Below are positions 1 through 9,194 of a stretch of DNA of 64,000 nucleotides, in pieces. The stretch's first letter is position 1; each line of letters opens with the position of its first letter. Source of the stretch: Geomonas azotofigens (lineage in GTDB: Bacteria; Desulfobacterota; Desulfuromonadia; Geobacterales; Geobacteraceae); contig NZ_JAHLME010000003.1 of the NCBI RefSeq assembly GCF_018919395.1, forward strand, positions 930,001 through 994,000, read 5' to 3'. The position numbers and the translations under genes are program-made. A model generated the notes under the pieces. That model did not search any database. It was not told where the DNA came from and saw only the letters and a list, made by a program, of their open reading frames with translations.

Positions 1-3000
1 AATCGGACCATGGGCGCCCTCGGCAGCGTGGTCGCCAGCCGGGTGGCGCGTGAATTCCGCTGCGGCGGCCCCAGCTTCACCATGTCCAGCGAGGAAAGCT
101 CGGGCCTGCGCGCGCTGGAAACCGCCGTGCGCCAGCTGCAGTCCAACGAAATCGACCGCGCCATCGTGGGCGCCGTGGACTTGGCCGGCGATTTCAGGGC
201 GGTCATCGGCCAGCACTTGAACCGTCCCTACTCCGGCTTTGGCAGTGCCACCCCCTTCGACCAGTCCGCCGACGGCACCGTGGTCGGCGAAGGTGCCGCT
301 ACCGTGATCCTGAAGCGCCTGGAAGATGCCGAGCGTGACGGCGACCGGATCTATGCCGTCATCGGCGGCATCGGCAGCGCAAGCGGCGAAGTCATGCTCC
401 CCGGCGTCCCCGCCTACCGTCACGCGCTAGAACGTGCCTACGGCGAGGCGGATGTCGCACCCGCAAGCGTCGGTCTCATCGAGGCCCACGGCAGCGGCAA
501 CGCGGCCGAAGACCGGATGGAAGCCGCCGCCCTTACTGAGTTCTTCGACGAACCGGGCCCCACGGCACAACCGAGACGTATCCCGGTCGCCAGCGTGAAG
601 GCCGATGTCGGTCACACCGGCGCAGCTTCCGGTCTCGCCTCGCTGGTGCGCGGCTGCCTGGCGCTGTACCAGGAGATCATCCCTGGAACCCGTGCCGGCG
701 AGCGACCCGTCAGCCAACTCTCCGGCAACGGCGCACTCTTTCTCCCCAACGGGTCGCGCTACTGGCTGAGAAACCGCAGCGAAGGCGCACGCCATGCCGG
801 TGTCAGCGTCTTCGGCGTGGACGGCAGCGTAAGCCACGTCGTGCTGCAGGGCTACGACAACGTGCCCGAGCGGGCCGCTATCGAGCGCGTGGCACCGCTT
901 GCCGGCTGGGACGAGTTCCTGTTCAGCGTCACCGGCGCAGATCGCCAGGAGCTCGCTGAAGGCATCAGGCAGTTGCGGGAGACAGCCGAGAAAAGGCCGG
1001 CACCCGATATGGCCACCCTTTCCCGGCGCGTCTGCAAGGAAAGCAGCGCTTCCGGCGCACCTTTGGCGGTATCCCTGGTGGCCCGCAGCGCCGACGAGCT
1101 CGTTTCCCTCTGCCAGCAGGGAGAGCGGATCCTCCGTTCCGACGCGGCCTACGCGGAGTCGGTGCTGCACCCGTCCCAGCGCGACCGCCTCTTCTTCAAC
1201 GCCAAACCGATCGGCAAAAACGGCAAGATCGGCTTCGTCTACCCCGGCTCCGGCAATCATTTCGCGGGCATGGGGATGGAACTTTCCGCCCGGTGGCCGG
1301 AGGTGTATCGCCGCCAGGACGCGGAGAACCTCTACCTGCGCGAGCAGTTCCAGCCGGAGCAGTTCTGGAACGGCGCGCCCATCGACAGCGTGCACGAGAA
1401 CCATCTCGCCGTGATCTTCGGGCAGGTGGCCACCGGATGCGCCGTCACCGACGTGGTGCAGCGCTTCGGGATCAAGCCGAGCGCAGTGATCAGCTACAGT
1501 CTGGGCGAATCCGCCGGGCTCTTCGCCACCCGCACCTGGACCGAGCGCGACCTGATGCTGACCCGCATGAAGGCCTCCACCCTCTTCACCCGCGACCTGG
1601 CCGGCGAATGCCGCGCCGCCCGCGAGGCCTGGGGCGAGCCGGACGGCAAAGAGGTCAACTGGAGCATCGGCGTCGTGGATGCGCCCGCGCGCGAGGTGCG
1701 GCGTGCCCTCAAGAAGACCAGCCGCGTCTACCTGCTCATCGTCAACACGCCGGACGAATGCGTCATCGGCGGCGACGTGAAGTGGGTGAAGCACCTGGTA
1801 GCCATGCTCGACTGCCGCTTCTTCCCGCTGCAGGGGGTGACCACCGTGCATTGCGAGGTGGCGCGCCAGGTGGCCAACGCCTACCGCGACCTGCATGTCT
1901 TCAATACCAACCCGCCGGCCGGCGTGACCTTCTACAGCGGCGCCGCCGGGAGCGCCTACCAGGTGAACCGCCGCAGCGCGGCCGAGTCGATCCTGGCCCA
2001 GGCTGTCGAGGGGATCGACTACCCGAAGGTGATCGAGGCCGCGTACGAGGAAGGTGTCCGCTATTTCATCGAGATGGGGCCCGGAGCTTCCTGCAGCCGC
2101 ATGATCGGGCGCATCCTCAACAACCGCCCACACATGGCCCGCTCGGTCTGCCAGCCCGGCACCGACGCCAACTCCGGCCTGTTGCGGCTTCTGGCCCAGC
2201 TCACCGCCGAGCGCGTCCCGGTCGACCTAGAGCCGCTTTTCGTCACTACGCCGGATATTCCGGTGCAGGCCTCGGTACTGGCATCCGAGCCCAAAGGGCT
2301 CCGCTTCTCGACCGGAGGAGCACCCTTCGTGCCGGGCTTGCCTCAGGCCGCACAGGTTGCCCAGGTTACGGTTGCTGCAGCTGCACCTGCCGCGGTCAAC
2401 GCTCCGGCCCAACCGTCTGCCGCACTGCAGCCTGCAGTGAGTCCTGTACCGGGCACTAGCGGCGTGCCGGTAATGCCCGGTACAAATAAACCGGTAAGTA
2501 CGATTGAAAAAATACCTGCTGCTGCTGGCTTTACGCCCGCTTCTGCTGCTGCGACGGTTGTTAGCGCTGTCCCGCAATCGGTCGTCCAACCGATGCAGGG
2601 TGCGGCGCCTCAGGTCAATGCGGCTCAGGCCCCTGTCGCCCAGGCGTCTACTGCTGAGCCGGTCGCCGATCCGCTCTTGAGCGATTTTGCCCGCGCCCGG
2701 GATGCGCACCAGCAGGCCCACGATGCCTACCTCCGGGTGGCAAACGATTTGAGCCAGTCAATCGCCGATGCTTTGGCGCTGCAGATCTCCATCCAGGAGC
2801 AGATGCTGGCTGCTGGGATACCTCTTGACCAGGATCTGCTGAACCAGTCTGCTTACGCTGGGGCGATGTCCGTGGCTGCACCCGCCGAAAGGCAAATCCC
2901 CTCTGTCTCCCCTTCGCAAAGGGGAGGACGTGAGGCGCGTGCTCCGTTTGATGGCGGCAACGCGGCGGTTTCGAGTCCCGCTCCTGCTATGGCTTCAGCA

Positions 3001-5415
3001 CCTGCTACGGTTCCGGATCCGGCTACTGCTACGACACCGGCCCCCTACCCTGGCGCGCTGCCGGCGCTGTACGACTACGATATGTGCCTGGAATTCGCCA
3101 TCGGTTCGGTGGCCAAGATGCTCGGTCCCGAGTTCGCCGAGGCGGACAGCTACCCGACCAGGGTGAGGCTGCCGGACGTGCCGCTGCAACTCGTGCACCG
3201 CATCGTGGCGCTTGAGGGCGAGCCGAAATCGATGACCAGCGGCCGCGTCGTTACCCAGCACGACGTCCATCCCGGCACCTGGTACCTGGACGGCGGCCGC
3301 ATCCCGACCTGCATCGCGGTCGAGGCGGGCCAGGCCGACCTGTTCCTGTCCGGCTACCTCGGCATCGACTTCATCACCAAGGGGCTCGCCGTGTACCGGC
3401 TCCTGGACGCCGTGGTGACCTTCCACCGCGAGCTTCCCGCGCCGGGCGAGACCATCAACTACGACATCCGCATCGAGCGCTTCTTCAGGCAGGGCGAGAC
3501 CTACCTGTTCCGCTTCCATTTCGAGGCGACCGTGAACGGGGAACCGCTCCTCTCCATGCGCAACGGCTGCGCCGGCTTCTTCACCCAGGAGGAGCTGGAC
3601 GCCGGCAAGGGGATCGTGCGCGGCGCCATCGACCTGCGCCCCAAGACCGGGAAGCTGCCGGCGGACTGGCAATACCTGGTTCCCGTGCAGCCCGCCACCT
3701 ACGCAGCGAGGCAGTTGGACGCCCTGCGCCGCGGCGACCTGGCCGGGTGTTTCGGCCCCCTCTTCGCCAATCTGCCGATGCAGCGGCCGCTCACCATCCC
3801 GGGCGGCAGGATGGAGCTGGTGCACCGCGTCATGGAACTGGTGCCCGACGGCGGTCGCTGCGGGCTTGGTTTCATTCGTGCCGAAGCGGACATCCACCCG
3901 GACGACTGGTTCATCACCTGCCATTTCGTCGATGACCGGGTCATGCCCGGCACGCTCATGTACGAGTGCTGCATGCACACGCTGCGCATCTTCCTGCTGC
4001 GCCTGGGGTGGGTTGCCGAGGCCGACGGCGCCGCCTGGCAGCCGGTCCCCGGTGTCGCCAGCCAGCTCTGCTGCCGCGGCCAGGTGCTGGAGACCACCAA
4101 GGTGGTGACCTACGAGGTCACGGTGCGCGAGCTGGGCTACCGCCCCGAGCCGTACGCCATCGTCGACGCGCTGATGTACGCCGACGGCAAGCCGATCGTC
4201 GAAATCACCAACATGTCCGCGCGGCTGACCGGCACTACCCGTGAAGCGCTGCTTCAGTTGTGGCAGTCCAACGTGGCGCATTCGCACAATATTGCCCCGG
4301 TTACAGTGCAGGCGCCGGCCTACGATCAAAAGCCGGCCATCTACACCAAGCAGCAGATCCTGGCATACAGCAACGGCAATCCGTCAGAAGGATTCGGCGA
4401 CCGCTACAAGGTCTTCGACAGCGAAAGGAAGATCGCCCGCCTCCCCGGCCCTCCGTTCCAGTTCATGGACCGGGTCACCGGCATCAAGGGTGAGCCGTGG
4501 CAGATGGTGCCGGGCGCCATGGCCGAGGCGCAGTACGACATCCCGGTGGACGAATGGTATTTCGCCGCCGACCGTCAGCCGCGCATGCCCTTCGCGGTGC
4601 TCCTGGAAGCCGCGCTGCAGCCGTGCGGCTGGCTTGCGGCCTACGTCGGCTCCGCCCTCACCAGCCCGACCGATATCTCCTTCCGCAACCTCGGTGGGAC
4701 GGCGGTGCAGCATCGCCCGGTGACACCGGAAAGTGGCACGCTGACCGCCACGGCGACACTCACCAAGGCGGCCACCAGCGGCGGCATGATCATTCAGGAG
4801 TTCGACTTCTCCGTGGCCGACCGCCACGGCGTGCTGTACGAAGGCGATACCATGTTCGGTTTCTTCGCCAAGGAGGCGCTGGCCAACCAGGTCGGTATCC
4901 GTGAAGCCGCTCCCTATCTCCCGAGCGCCGAGGAAGTGGGCCGGGGGCGTTCCCTCCCCTACCCCGAGCAGCGTCCTTTCCCGGACAAGATGCTGCGCAT
5001 GATCGACAGGATCGACCTGTACGTCGCCGACGGCGGCCCGGCCGGCCTCGGTTATCTGAGGGGGACCAAGACCGTGGTCGCCGAGGATTGGTATTTCAAG
5101 GCTCATTTCTACGAAGATCCCGTCACGCCCGGATCGCTGGGGCTCGAATCGTTCCTTCAGTTGATGAAGTTCGCTGCGGTCGAGCGCTGGGGATGGAACG
5201 AAGGGGATACCGTCGCGGCGGTTGCCTTGGAGCGCAAGCACCGCTGGCTCTATCGCGGCCAGGTCGTGCCGACCAACAAGGAAGTCACGGTCATCGCCTG
5301 GATTACCGCAGTCGATGACGCCAACCGCGTCATCACCGCCGCAGGCTTCCTGTACGTGGACGGCAGGGCTATTTACCAGATGAACGACTTCACCGTGCAG
5401 ATCGAGCAACCCTAA
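1..5415 (+). CDS. PUFA/polyketide synthase subunit, PfaC-like: CLF-AT-linker-DH-DH (5' end outside window)
   Basis: The reading frame is open from base 1, so the true start lies upstream. Numbering from the ATG at 10: residues 1-285 are a ketosynthase fold in which the nucleophile site (usual DTACSSS) reads SSEESSG, so Cys is replaced by Glu as in a chain-length factor; HGSG and KADVGH motifs remain. Residues about 400-720 are an acyltransferase with SYSLGES around the Ser. Residues about 757-1010 are an Ala/Pro/Val-rich linker with a helical segment. The rest is four FabA-like hot-dog units in two pairs, with catalytic-type motifs HPGTWYLDGG (about 1084), HFVDDRVMPGT (about 1305) and HFYEDPVTPGS (about 1699). 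PfaC proteins are KS-CLF-DH-DH; the inserted AT is the difference. No ACP motif or enoyl reductase is visible here. The ole genes follow directly, so the product probably feeds them. Confidence 0.85.
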   Translation, partial: NRTMGALGSVVASRVAREFRCGGPSFTMSSEESSGLRALETAVRQLQSNEIDRAIVGAVDLAGDFRAVIGQHLNRPYSGFGSATPFDQSADGTVVGEGAATVILKRLEDAERDGDRIYAVIGGIGSASGEVMLPGVPAYRHALERAYGEADVAPASVGLIEAHGSGNAAEDRMEAAALTEFFDEPGPTAQPRRIPVASVKADVGHTGAASGLASLVRGCLALYQEIIPGTRAGERPVSQLSGNGALFLPNGSRYWLRNRSEGARHAGVSVFGVDGSVSHVVLQGYDNVPERAAIERVAPLAGWDEFLFSVTGADRQELAEGIRQLRETAEKRPAPDMATLSRRVCKESSASGAPLAVSLVARSADELVSLCQQGERILRSDAAYAESVLHPSQRDRLFFNAKPIGKNGKIGFVYPGSGNHFAGMGMELSARWPEVYRRQDAENLYLREQFQPEQFWNGAPIDSVHENHLAVIFGQVATGCAVTDVVQRFGIKPSAVISYSLGESAGLFATRTWTERDLMLTRMKASTLFTRDLAGECRAAREAWGEPDGKEVNWSIGVVDAPAREVRRALKKTSRVYLLIVNTPDECVIGGDVKWVKHLVAMLDCRFFPLQGVTTVHCEVARQVANAYRDLHVFNTNPPAGVTFYSGAAGSAYQVNRRSAAESILAQAVEGIDYPKVIEAAYEEGVRYFIEMGPGASCSRMIGRILNNRPHMARSVCQPGTDANSGLLRLLAQLTAERVPVDLEPLFVTTPDIPVQASVLASEPKGLRFSTGGAPFVPGLPQAAQVAQVTVAAAAPAAVNAPAQPSAALQPAVSPVPGTSGVPVMPGTNKPVSTIEKIPAAAGFTPASAAATVVSAVPQSVVQPMQGAAPQVNAAQAPVAQASTAEPVADPLLSDFARARDAHQQAHDAYLRVANDLSQSIADALALQISIQEQMLAAGIPLDQDLLNQSAYAGAMSVAAPAERQIPSVSPSQRGGREARAPFDGGNAAVSSPAPAMASAPATVPDPATATTPAPYPGALPALYDYDMCLEFAIGSVAKMLGPEFAEADSYPTRVRLPDVPLQLVHRIVALEGEPKSMTSGRVVTQHDVHPGTWYLDGGRIPTCIAVEAGQADLFLSGYLGIDFITKGLAVYRLLDAVVTFHRELPAPGETINYDIRIERFFRQGETYLFRFHFEATVNGEPLLSMRNGCAGFFTQEELDAGKGIVRGAIDLRPKTGKLPADWQYLVPVQPATYAARQLDALRRGDLAGCFGPLFANLPMQRPLTIPGGRMELVHRVMELVPDGGRCGLGFIRAEADIHPDDWFITCHFVDDRVMPGTLMYECCMHTLRIFLLRLGWVAEADGAAWQPVPGVASQLCCRGQVLETTKVVTYEVTVRELGYRPEPYAIVDALMYADGKPIVEITNMSARLTGTTREALLQLWQSNVAHSHNIAPVTVQAPAYDQKPAIYTKQQILAYSNGNPSEGFGDRYKVFDSERKIARLPGPPFQFMDRVTGIKGEPWQMVPGAMAEAQYDIPVDEWYFAADRQPRMPFAVLLEAALQPCGWLAAYVGSALTSPTDISFRNLGGTAVQHRPVTPESGTLTATATLTKAATSGGMIIQEFDFSVADRHGVLYEGDTMFGFFAKEALANQVGIREAAPYLPSAEEVGRGRSLPYPEQRPFPDKMLRMIDRIDLYVADGGPAGLGYLRGTKTVVAEDWYFKAHFYEDPVTPGSLGLESFLQLMKFAAVERWGWNEGDTVAAVALERKHRWLYRGQVVPTNKEVTVIAWITAVDDANRVITAAGFLYVDGRAIYQMNDFTVQIEQP
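2898..2929. repeat. Palindromic repeat inside the synthase linker
   Basis: CTCCCCTT and AAGGGGAG (2907-2926) form an 8-bp stem around CGCA, within the coding sequence of the disordered linker. The 15 bases CTTCGCAAAGGGGAG recur at 21654-21668 in an intergenic region. It looks like an intergenic-type palindrome carried in frame inside a gene. Confidence 0.6.
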
Positions 5416-5420
5416 CTGCT

Positions 5421-5451
5421 GTTCTACGTTCTATGTTCTAGGTTCTACGTT
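5421..5451. repeat. Short tandem TTCTACGTTCTA-type repeat
   Basis: Variants of GTTCTACGTTCTA are repeated in tandem just after the synthase stop. A related block, GTTCTACGTTCTAGCGTTC, sits between bioD and bioA near 55500. The function is unknown; it looks like a dispersed intergenic repeat. Confidence 0.6.
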
Positions 5452-5510
5452 ACCCCCCCCTACACCTCGCATTCGCGGTCTTGGGCAGGATACGGTAAAT
5501 ACAACTTCTT

Positions 5511-5550
5511 TTCTCTGTGACCTCTGTGGACCTCCGTGTCCTCTGTGGTC
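5511..5550. repeat. Tandem CTCTGTG/CTCCGTG intergenic repeat
   Basis: Four close copies of a CCTCTGTGG / CCTCCGTGT motif lie upstream of oleA. The same CTCCGTGG / CCACGGAG words form the arms of the nifK-nifEN intergenic hairpin, and one copy lies at 27180. They look like fragments of one dispersed family. Apart from these repeats the 183-bp gap 5416-5598 holds only the oleA ribosome site. Confidence 0.45.
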
Positions 5551-5598
5551 ATGCTTTCGGCTTCTACAGTTTTCAGCTTCCGTTTCTTAAGGTGATTG

Positions 5599-6642
5599 AT
5601 GAAGTATTCTAAGGTATATATCGAATCTTTCGGTTACGAACTCGCTCCGGTGGTGGTTACTTCGGACGAGCTCGAGGCGCGGCTGGAGCCGCTTTACAAG
5701 ACGCTGCACTTTACCCCGGGACAACTGCAGGCCCTTACCGGGATCCGCGAACGGCGCTGGTGGGAACCGGGCTTCCAGCTTTCCAAGGGCGCCATCGCGG
5801 CCGGTAAGAAGGCGCTGGCAACGGCGGGCATCTCGCCCAACGAGATCGGCGCCCTGCTCTACACCGGCGTCTGCCGGGAACGCTTCGAGCCGGCCACCGC
5901 CTGCCGCGTCGCCGCCGGTCTGGGCGTCTCGGGCAACGCCGCCGTCTACGACCTCTCCAACGCATGCCTGGGCGTATTGAACGGCATCCTGGAAGTGGCG
6001 AACCGCATCGAACTTGGGCAGATCCGCGCCGGTCTGGTGGTCTCCTGCGAGAGCGCGCGCGACATCAACGACGTCATGATCGCCAAGATGCTGGAAGACC
6101 GCAGCATGGAGAACTTCGCCAGCTCGCTCGCAACCCTCACCGGCGGCTCGGGCGCGGTCGCGGTCCTTCTCACCGACGGCTCCTTCTCCAAGTCCGGCCG
6201 CAGGAGGCTCCGCGGCGGCATCGCCCAGGCAGCGCCGGAACACCACGGGCTCTGCCTCTGGGGCATGACGCCGGACGGCAAGGGTGGCTACGAGCAGTCG
6301 ATGAGCACCGATGCGGTGAGCGTCATGAATTACGGCGTGGAACTGGGACGCCGCACCTGGGACGAATTCCTTCCCGAGGTGGGGTGGCGGGAGACCGACG
6401 TGGATCGCGTCATCTGCCACCAGGTCGGCAGCGCGCACCAGAGCGCGATCCTGAAAACCCTCGGCATACCGCTGCACAAGGACTTCACCAGCTACGAGTT
6501 CCTGGGCAACATGGGGACCGTGTCGCTGCCGCTGACCGCCGCGCTGGCCGACGAGCGCGAAGTGCTTTCCGCCGGCGACCGGGTTGCCCTCTTGGGTATC
6601 GGAAGCGGGCTCAACTGCCTGATGCTGGGAGTGGACTGGTGA
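5599..6642 (+). CDS. oleA: OleA-type thiolase (head-to-head fatty acyl condensation)
   Basis: Thiolase-superfamily protein of the FabH/OleA branch. OleA condenses two fatty acyl thioesters non-decarboxylatively to a 2-alkyl-3-ketoalkanoate, the first step of long-chain olefin synthesis. The nucleophile Cys is in LSNACLGV, the His in VICHQVGS and the Asn in FLGNMGTV. The Glu characteristic of OleA is in RERFEPATA, which separates it from FabH. ATG 5599 is preferred over the in-frame TTG at 5596, because AAGGTG at 5589-5594 is better spaced for it. First gene of an oleABCD run, overlapping the next gene by 4 bases. Confidence 0.9.
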   Translation: MKYSKVYIESFGYELAPVVVTSDELEARLEPLYKTLHFTPGQLQALTGIRERRWWEPGFQLSKGAIAAGKKALATAGISPNEIGALLYTGVCRERFEPATACRVAAGLGVSGNAAVYDLSNACLGVLNGILEVANRIELGQIRAGLVVSCESARDINDVMIAKMLEDRSMENFASSLATLTGGSGAVAVLLTDGSFSKSGRRRLRGGIAQAAPEHHGLCLWGMTPDGKGGYEQSMSTDAVSVMNYGVELGRRTWDEFLPEVGWRETDVDRVICHQVGSAHQSAILKTLGIPLHKDFTSYEFLGNMGTVSLPLTAALADEREVLSAGDRVALLGIGSGLNCLMLGVDW

Positions 6643-7541
6643 GAGACGCAGTGAAAAAATACTACCCCTTCACCGGCCGCACCCTCGACCTCGACGGCCT
6701 CGCCTACCACTATCTCGACGAGGGGACCGGCGCGCCGGTGGTCATGGTGCACGGCAACCCGTCCTGGTCCTTCTATTACCGGAACCTGGTGCTGGCGCTG
6801 CGCGACAACTACCGCTGCATCGTGCCGGATCACATCGGCTGCGGTTTTTCGGACAAGCCCGGCGACGACCGCTACGACTACACCCTCTCGCGCCGCATCG
6901 ACGACCTGGAGCGCCTGATCGACTCTCTCGACCTGCAGGGGAAGATCACGCTCGTGGTGCACGACTGGGGCGGGATGATCGGCATGGGGTACGCGAGCCG
7001 CCACCCGGAAAGGATCGGCCGCATCGTGGTGCTCAACACCGCCGCCTTCCATCTCCCCAAGGAGAAGACCTTCCCGCTCGGGCTGAAGATCTGCCGCGAT
7101 ACGATGCTTGGCACCCTGCTGGTGCGCGGCTTCAACGCCTTCAGCGTCGGCGCCTCCATCGTCGGCTGCAAGAAGAACCCGATGTCGCAGGAGCTGATGC
7201 ACGCCTACCGCGCCCCCTACGACTCCTGGCAAAACCGCATCGCCACGCTGCGCTTCGTGCAGGATATCCCGCTCGCTCCCGGCGACCGCGGCTATGACCT
7301 CGTCAGCGAGATCGCTAACGGGCTGGATCGCTTCCGCGACCTCCCCATGGCCATCTTCTGGGGCGAGCTCGATTTCGTGTTCGACACCACGTTCCTGGCC
7401 GAGTGGCAGCGCCGCTTCCCCAAGGCGCAGGTGAAGAGCTACCCCGATGCCGGGCACTACATCCTCGAAGACATGAAGGAGGAAGTGGTGCCGATGATCG
7501 TCCAATTCCTGCAGCAGACCGAGACCGCGGAGACTGCCTGA
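6639..7541 (+). CDS. oleB: OleB-type alpha/beta hydrolase (beta-lactone decarboxylase)
   Basis: Alpha/beta hydrolase of the haloalkane-dehalogenase-like family. OleB decarboxylates the beta-lactone made by OleC to give a cis-olefin. Visible motifs are the oxyanion region MVHGNPSWSF, the nucleophile elbow VVHDWGGM with Asp as nucleophile, and a C-terminal catalytic His in AGHYILED. The frame is open well upstream, but homology begins near VKKYYPFTG. GTG 6639 overlaps the oleA stop as GTGA with GGGAG 8 bases upstream, suggesting translational coupling; GTG 6651 is an alternative. Three bases separate it from oleC. Confidence 0.88.
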   Translation: MRDAVKKYYPFTGRTLDLDGLAYHYLDEGTGAPVVMVHGNPSWSFYYRNLVLALRDNYRCIVPDHIGCGFSDKPGDDRYDYTLSRRIDDLERLIDSLDLQGKITLVVHDWGGMIGMGYASRHPERIGRIVVLNTAAFHLPKEKTFPLGLKICRDTMLGTLLVRGFNAFSVGASIVGCKKNPMSQELMHAYRAPYDSWQNRIATLRFVQDIPLAPGDRGYDLVSEIANGLDRFRDLPMAIFWGELDFVFDTTFLAEWQRRFPKAQVKSYPDAGHYILEDMKEEVVPMIVQFLQQTETAETA

Positions 7542-7544
7542 CCG

Positions 7545-9194
7545 ATGGCTGAGACCGAATTCGTCAACATTGCCGCGCACCTGCCGGAGATGGCCAAGCG
7601 CCAGCCGGAGACCAGGGCGATCATCTTCCCCAAGGGGAAGCGGAGCCTCACCTTCTCCGAACTGAACCGCATGAGCGATAAGATCGCGCGCGGGCTGATC
7701 GCCAACGGCATCCGCAGCGGCGTGCGCACGGTGCTCATGGTGACGCCGAGCCCGGAATTCTTCGCCCTCACCTTCGCCCTGTTCAAGATCGGCGCGGTGC
7801 CGGTGCTGATCGACCCGGGCCTTGGGATCAAGAACCTGAAGCAGTGCTTCGCCGAGGCGGAGCCGCACGCCTTCATCGGCATCCCCAAGGCGCACATCGC
7901 CCGCAAGCTCTTTGGCTGGGGCAAGGAAACCATCCGCACCTGCGTCACCGTCGGTCCGCGCCTGTTCTGGGAAGGGACCACCCTGGCGAAGATCATCGCC
8001 GAGCAGCAGGACGACACCCCTTTCACCCTCGCGCCGACCCAGAAGGAGGACGTAGCCGCCATCCTCTTCACCAGCGGCAGCACCGGCATCCCGAAGGGCG
8101 CCATTTACAGCCACGGCAACTTCGCCGCCCAGGTGAAGGCGCTCAAAGAGGTCTACGGCATCGAACCGGGCGAGATCGATCTCCCCACGTTCCCGCTCTT
8201 CGCCCTGTTCGCACCGGCGCTCGGCATGACGGCGGTGATCCCGGAGATGGACTTCACCCGTCCCGGCTCGGTCGATCCGCGCAAGATCGTGGGGCCGATC
8301 AACGAGTACGGCGTGACCACCATGTTCGGATCCCCCGCCCTCATCAACCGGGTGGGACGCTACGGCGTCGAGCACGGCGTGAAGCTCCCCACCCTGCGCC
8401 GGGCCATCTCGGCCGGTGCGCCGGTCCCGGCCTCGGTGCTGGAGCGCTTCACCAGCCTGTTGAACCCGGGCGTGCAGGTCTTCACCCCTTACGGCGCCAC
8501 CGAGGCGCTCCCGGTCTGCTCCATCGGCAGCACGGAAATCCTTCAGGAAACCCGCAAGATAACGGATGCCGGCGGCGGCGTCTGCGTCGGCCGTCCGGTC
8601 GAAGGGATTCGCCTGGAGATCATCCAGATCACTGACAACCCCATCTACGGCTGGGACGATCTGCTGCGCGTCCCCACCGGCAAGATCGGCGAGATCGTGG
8701 TGCAGGGAGAGCAGGTGACCCGCGGCTACTACAACCGTCCGGAATCGGACCACCTCTCCAAGATCATCGACCCGGCGACCGGCTCCTTCTTCCACCGCAT
8801 GGGGGACCTGGGGGGCAGGGACGAGGAAGGACGCGTCTGGTTCTGCGGCCGCAAGTCGCACCGCGTCGAGACCGAAAGTGGCCCGCTCTACACCATCCCC
8901 TGCGAGGCGGTCTTCAACACCCATCCCGCAGTCTTCCGCAGCGCCCTGGTCGGTGTCGGTGAGCCGGGGGCGCTCACGCCGGTGATCTGTATCGAACTGG
9001 AGAAGGGCGCCAAGGTGGACCGGGAACAGGTCCGCAACGAGCTGAAAACGCTGGCGGAGGAACACATCCACACCCGTTCCATCGAGACCATCCTGTTCCA
9101 TCCCGCCTTCCCGGTGGACATCCGGCACAACGCCAAGATCTTCAGGGAGAAACTGGCGGTCTGGGCAGCGGAGAGCCTGAAATGCGCGCGCTAG
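7545..9194 (+). CDS. oleC: OleC-type beta-lactone synthetase (AMP-dependent ligase family)
   Basis: ANL-superfamily enzyme of 549 residues. OleC activates the beta-hydroxy acid made by OleD with ATP and closes it to a beta-lactone. The phosphate-binding loop TSGSTGIPKGA is clear (about residue 175), followed by the adenine motif YGATEALP and a C-terminal GDLGGRDEEGRVWFCGRK hinge. Family members at other loci activate fatty acids, but position between oleB and oleD makes OleC the natural call. The 3' end overlaps the oleD start by 13 bases. Confidence 0.9.
   Translation: MAETEFVNIAAHLPEMAKRQPETRAIIFPKGKRSLTFSELNRMSDKIARGLIANGIRSGVRTVLMVTPSPEFFALTFALFKIGAVPVLIDPGLGIKNLKQCFAEAEPHAFIGIPKAHIARKLFGWGKETIRTCVTVGPRLFWEGTTLAKIIAEQQDDTPFTLAPTQKEDVAAILFTSGSTGIPKGAIYSHGNFAAQVKALKEVYGIEPGEIDLPTFPLFALFAPALGMTAVIPEMDFTRPGSVDPRKIVGPINEYGVTTMFGSPALINRVGRYGVEHGVKLPTLRRAISAGAPVPASVLERFTSLLNPGVQVFTPYGATEALPVCSIGSTEILQETRKITDAGGGVCVGRPVEGIRLEIIQITDNPIYGWDDLLRVPTGKIGEIVVQGEQVTRGYYNRPESDHLSKIIDPATGSFFHRMGDLGGRDEEGRVWFCGRKSHRVETESGPLYTIPCEAVFNTHPAVFRSALVGVGEPGALTPVICIELEKGAKVDREQVRNELKTLAEEHIHTRSIETILFHPAFPVDIRHNAKIFREKLAVWAAESLKCAR

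Noticed and set aside
427-2133. Long minus-strand reading frame opposite the synthase
   Set aside because: Shadow of a GC-rich gene; no ribosome site, low-complexity composition, and the plus frame carries clear domains.
6492-9128. 878-codon minus-strand frame opposite oleB and oleC
   Set aside because: Antisense of two genes with firm family motifs; the translation has no recognisable domain.
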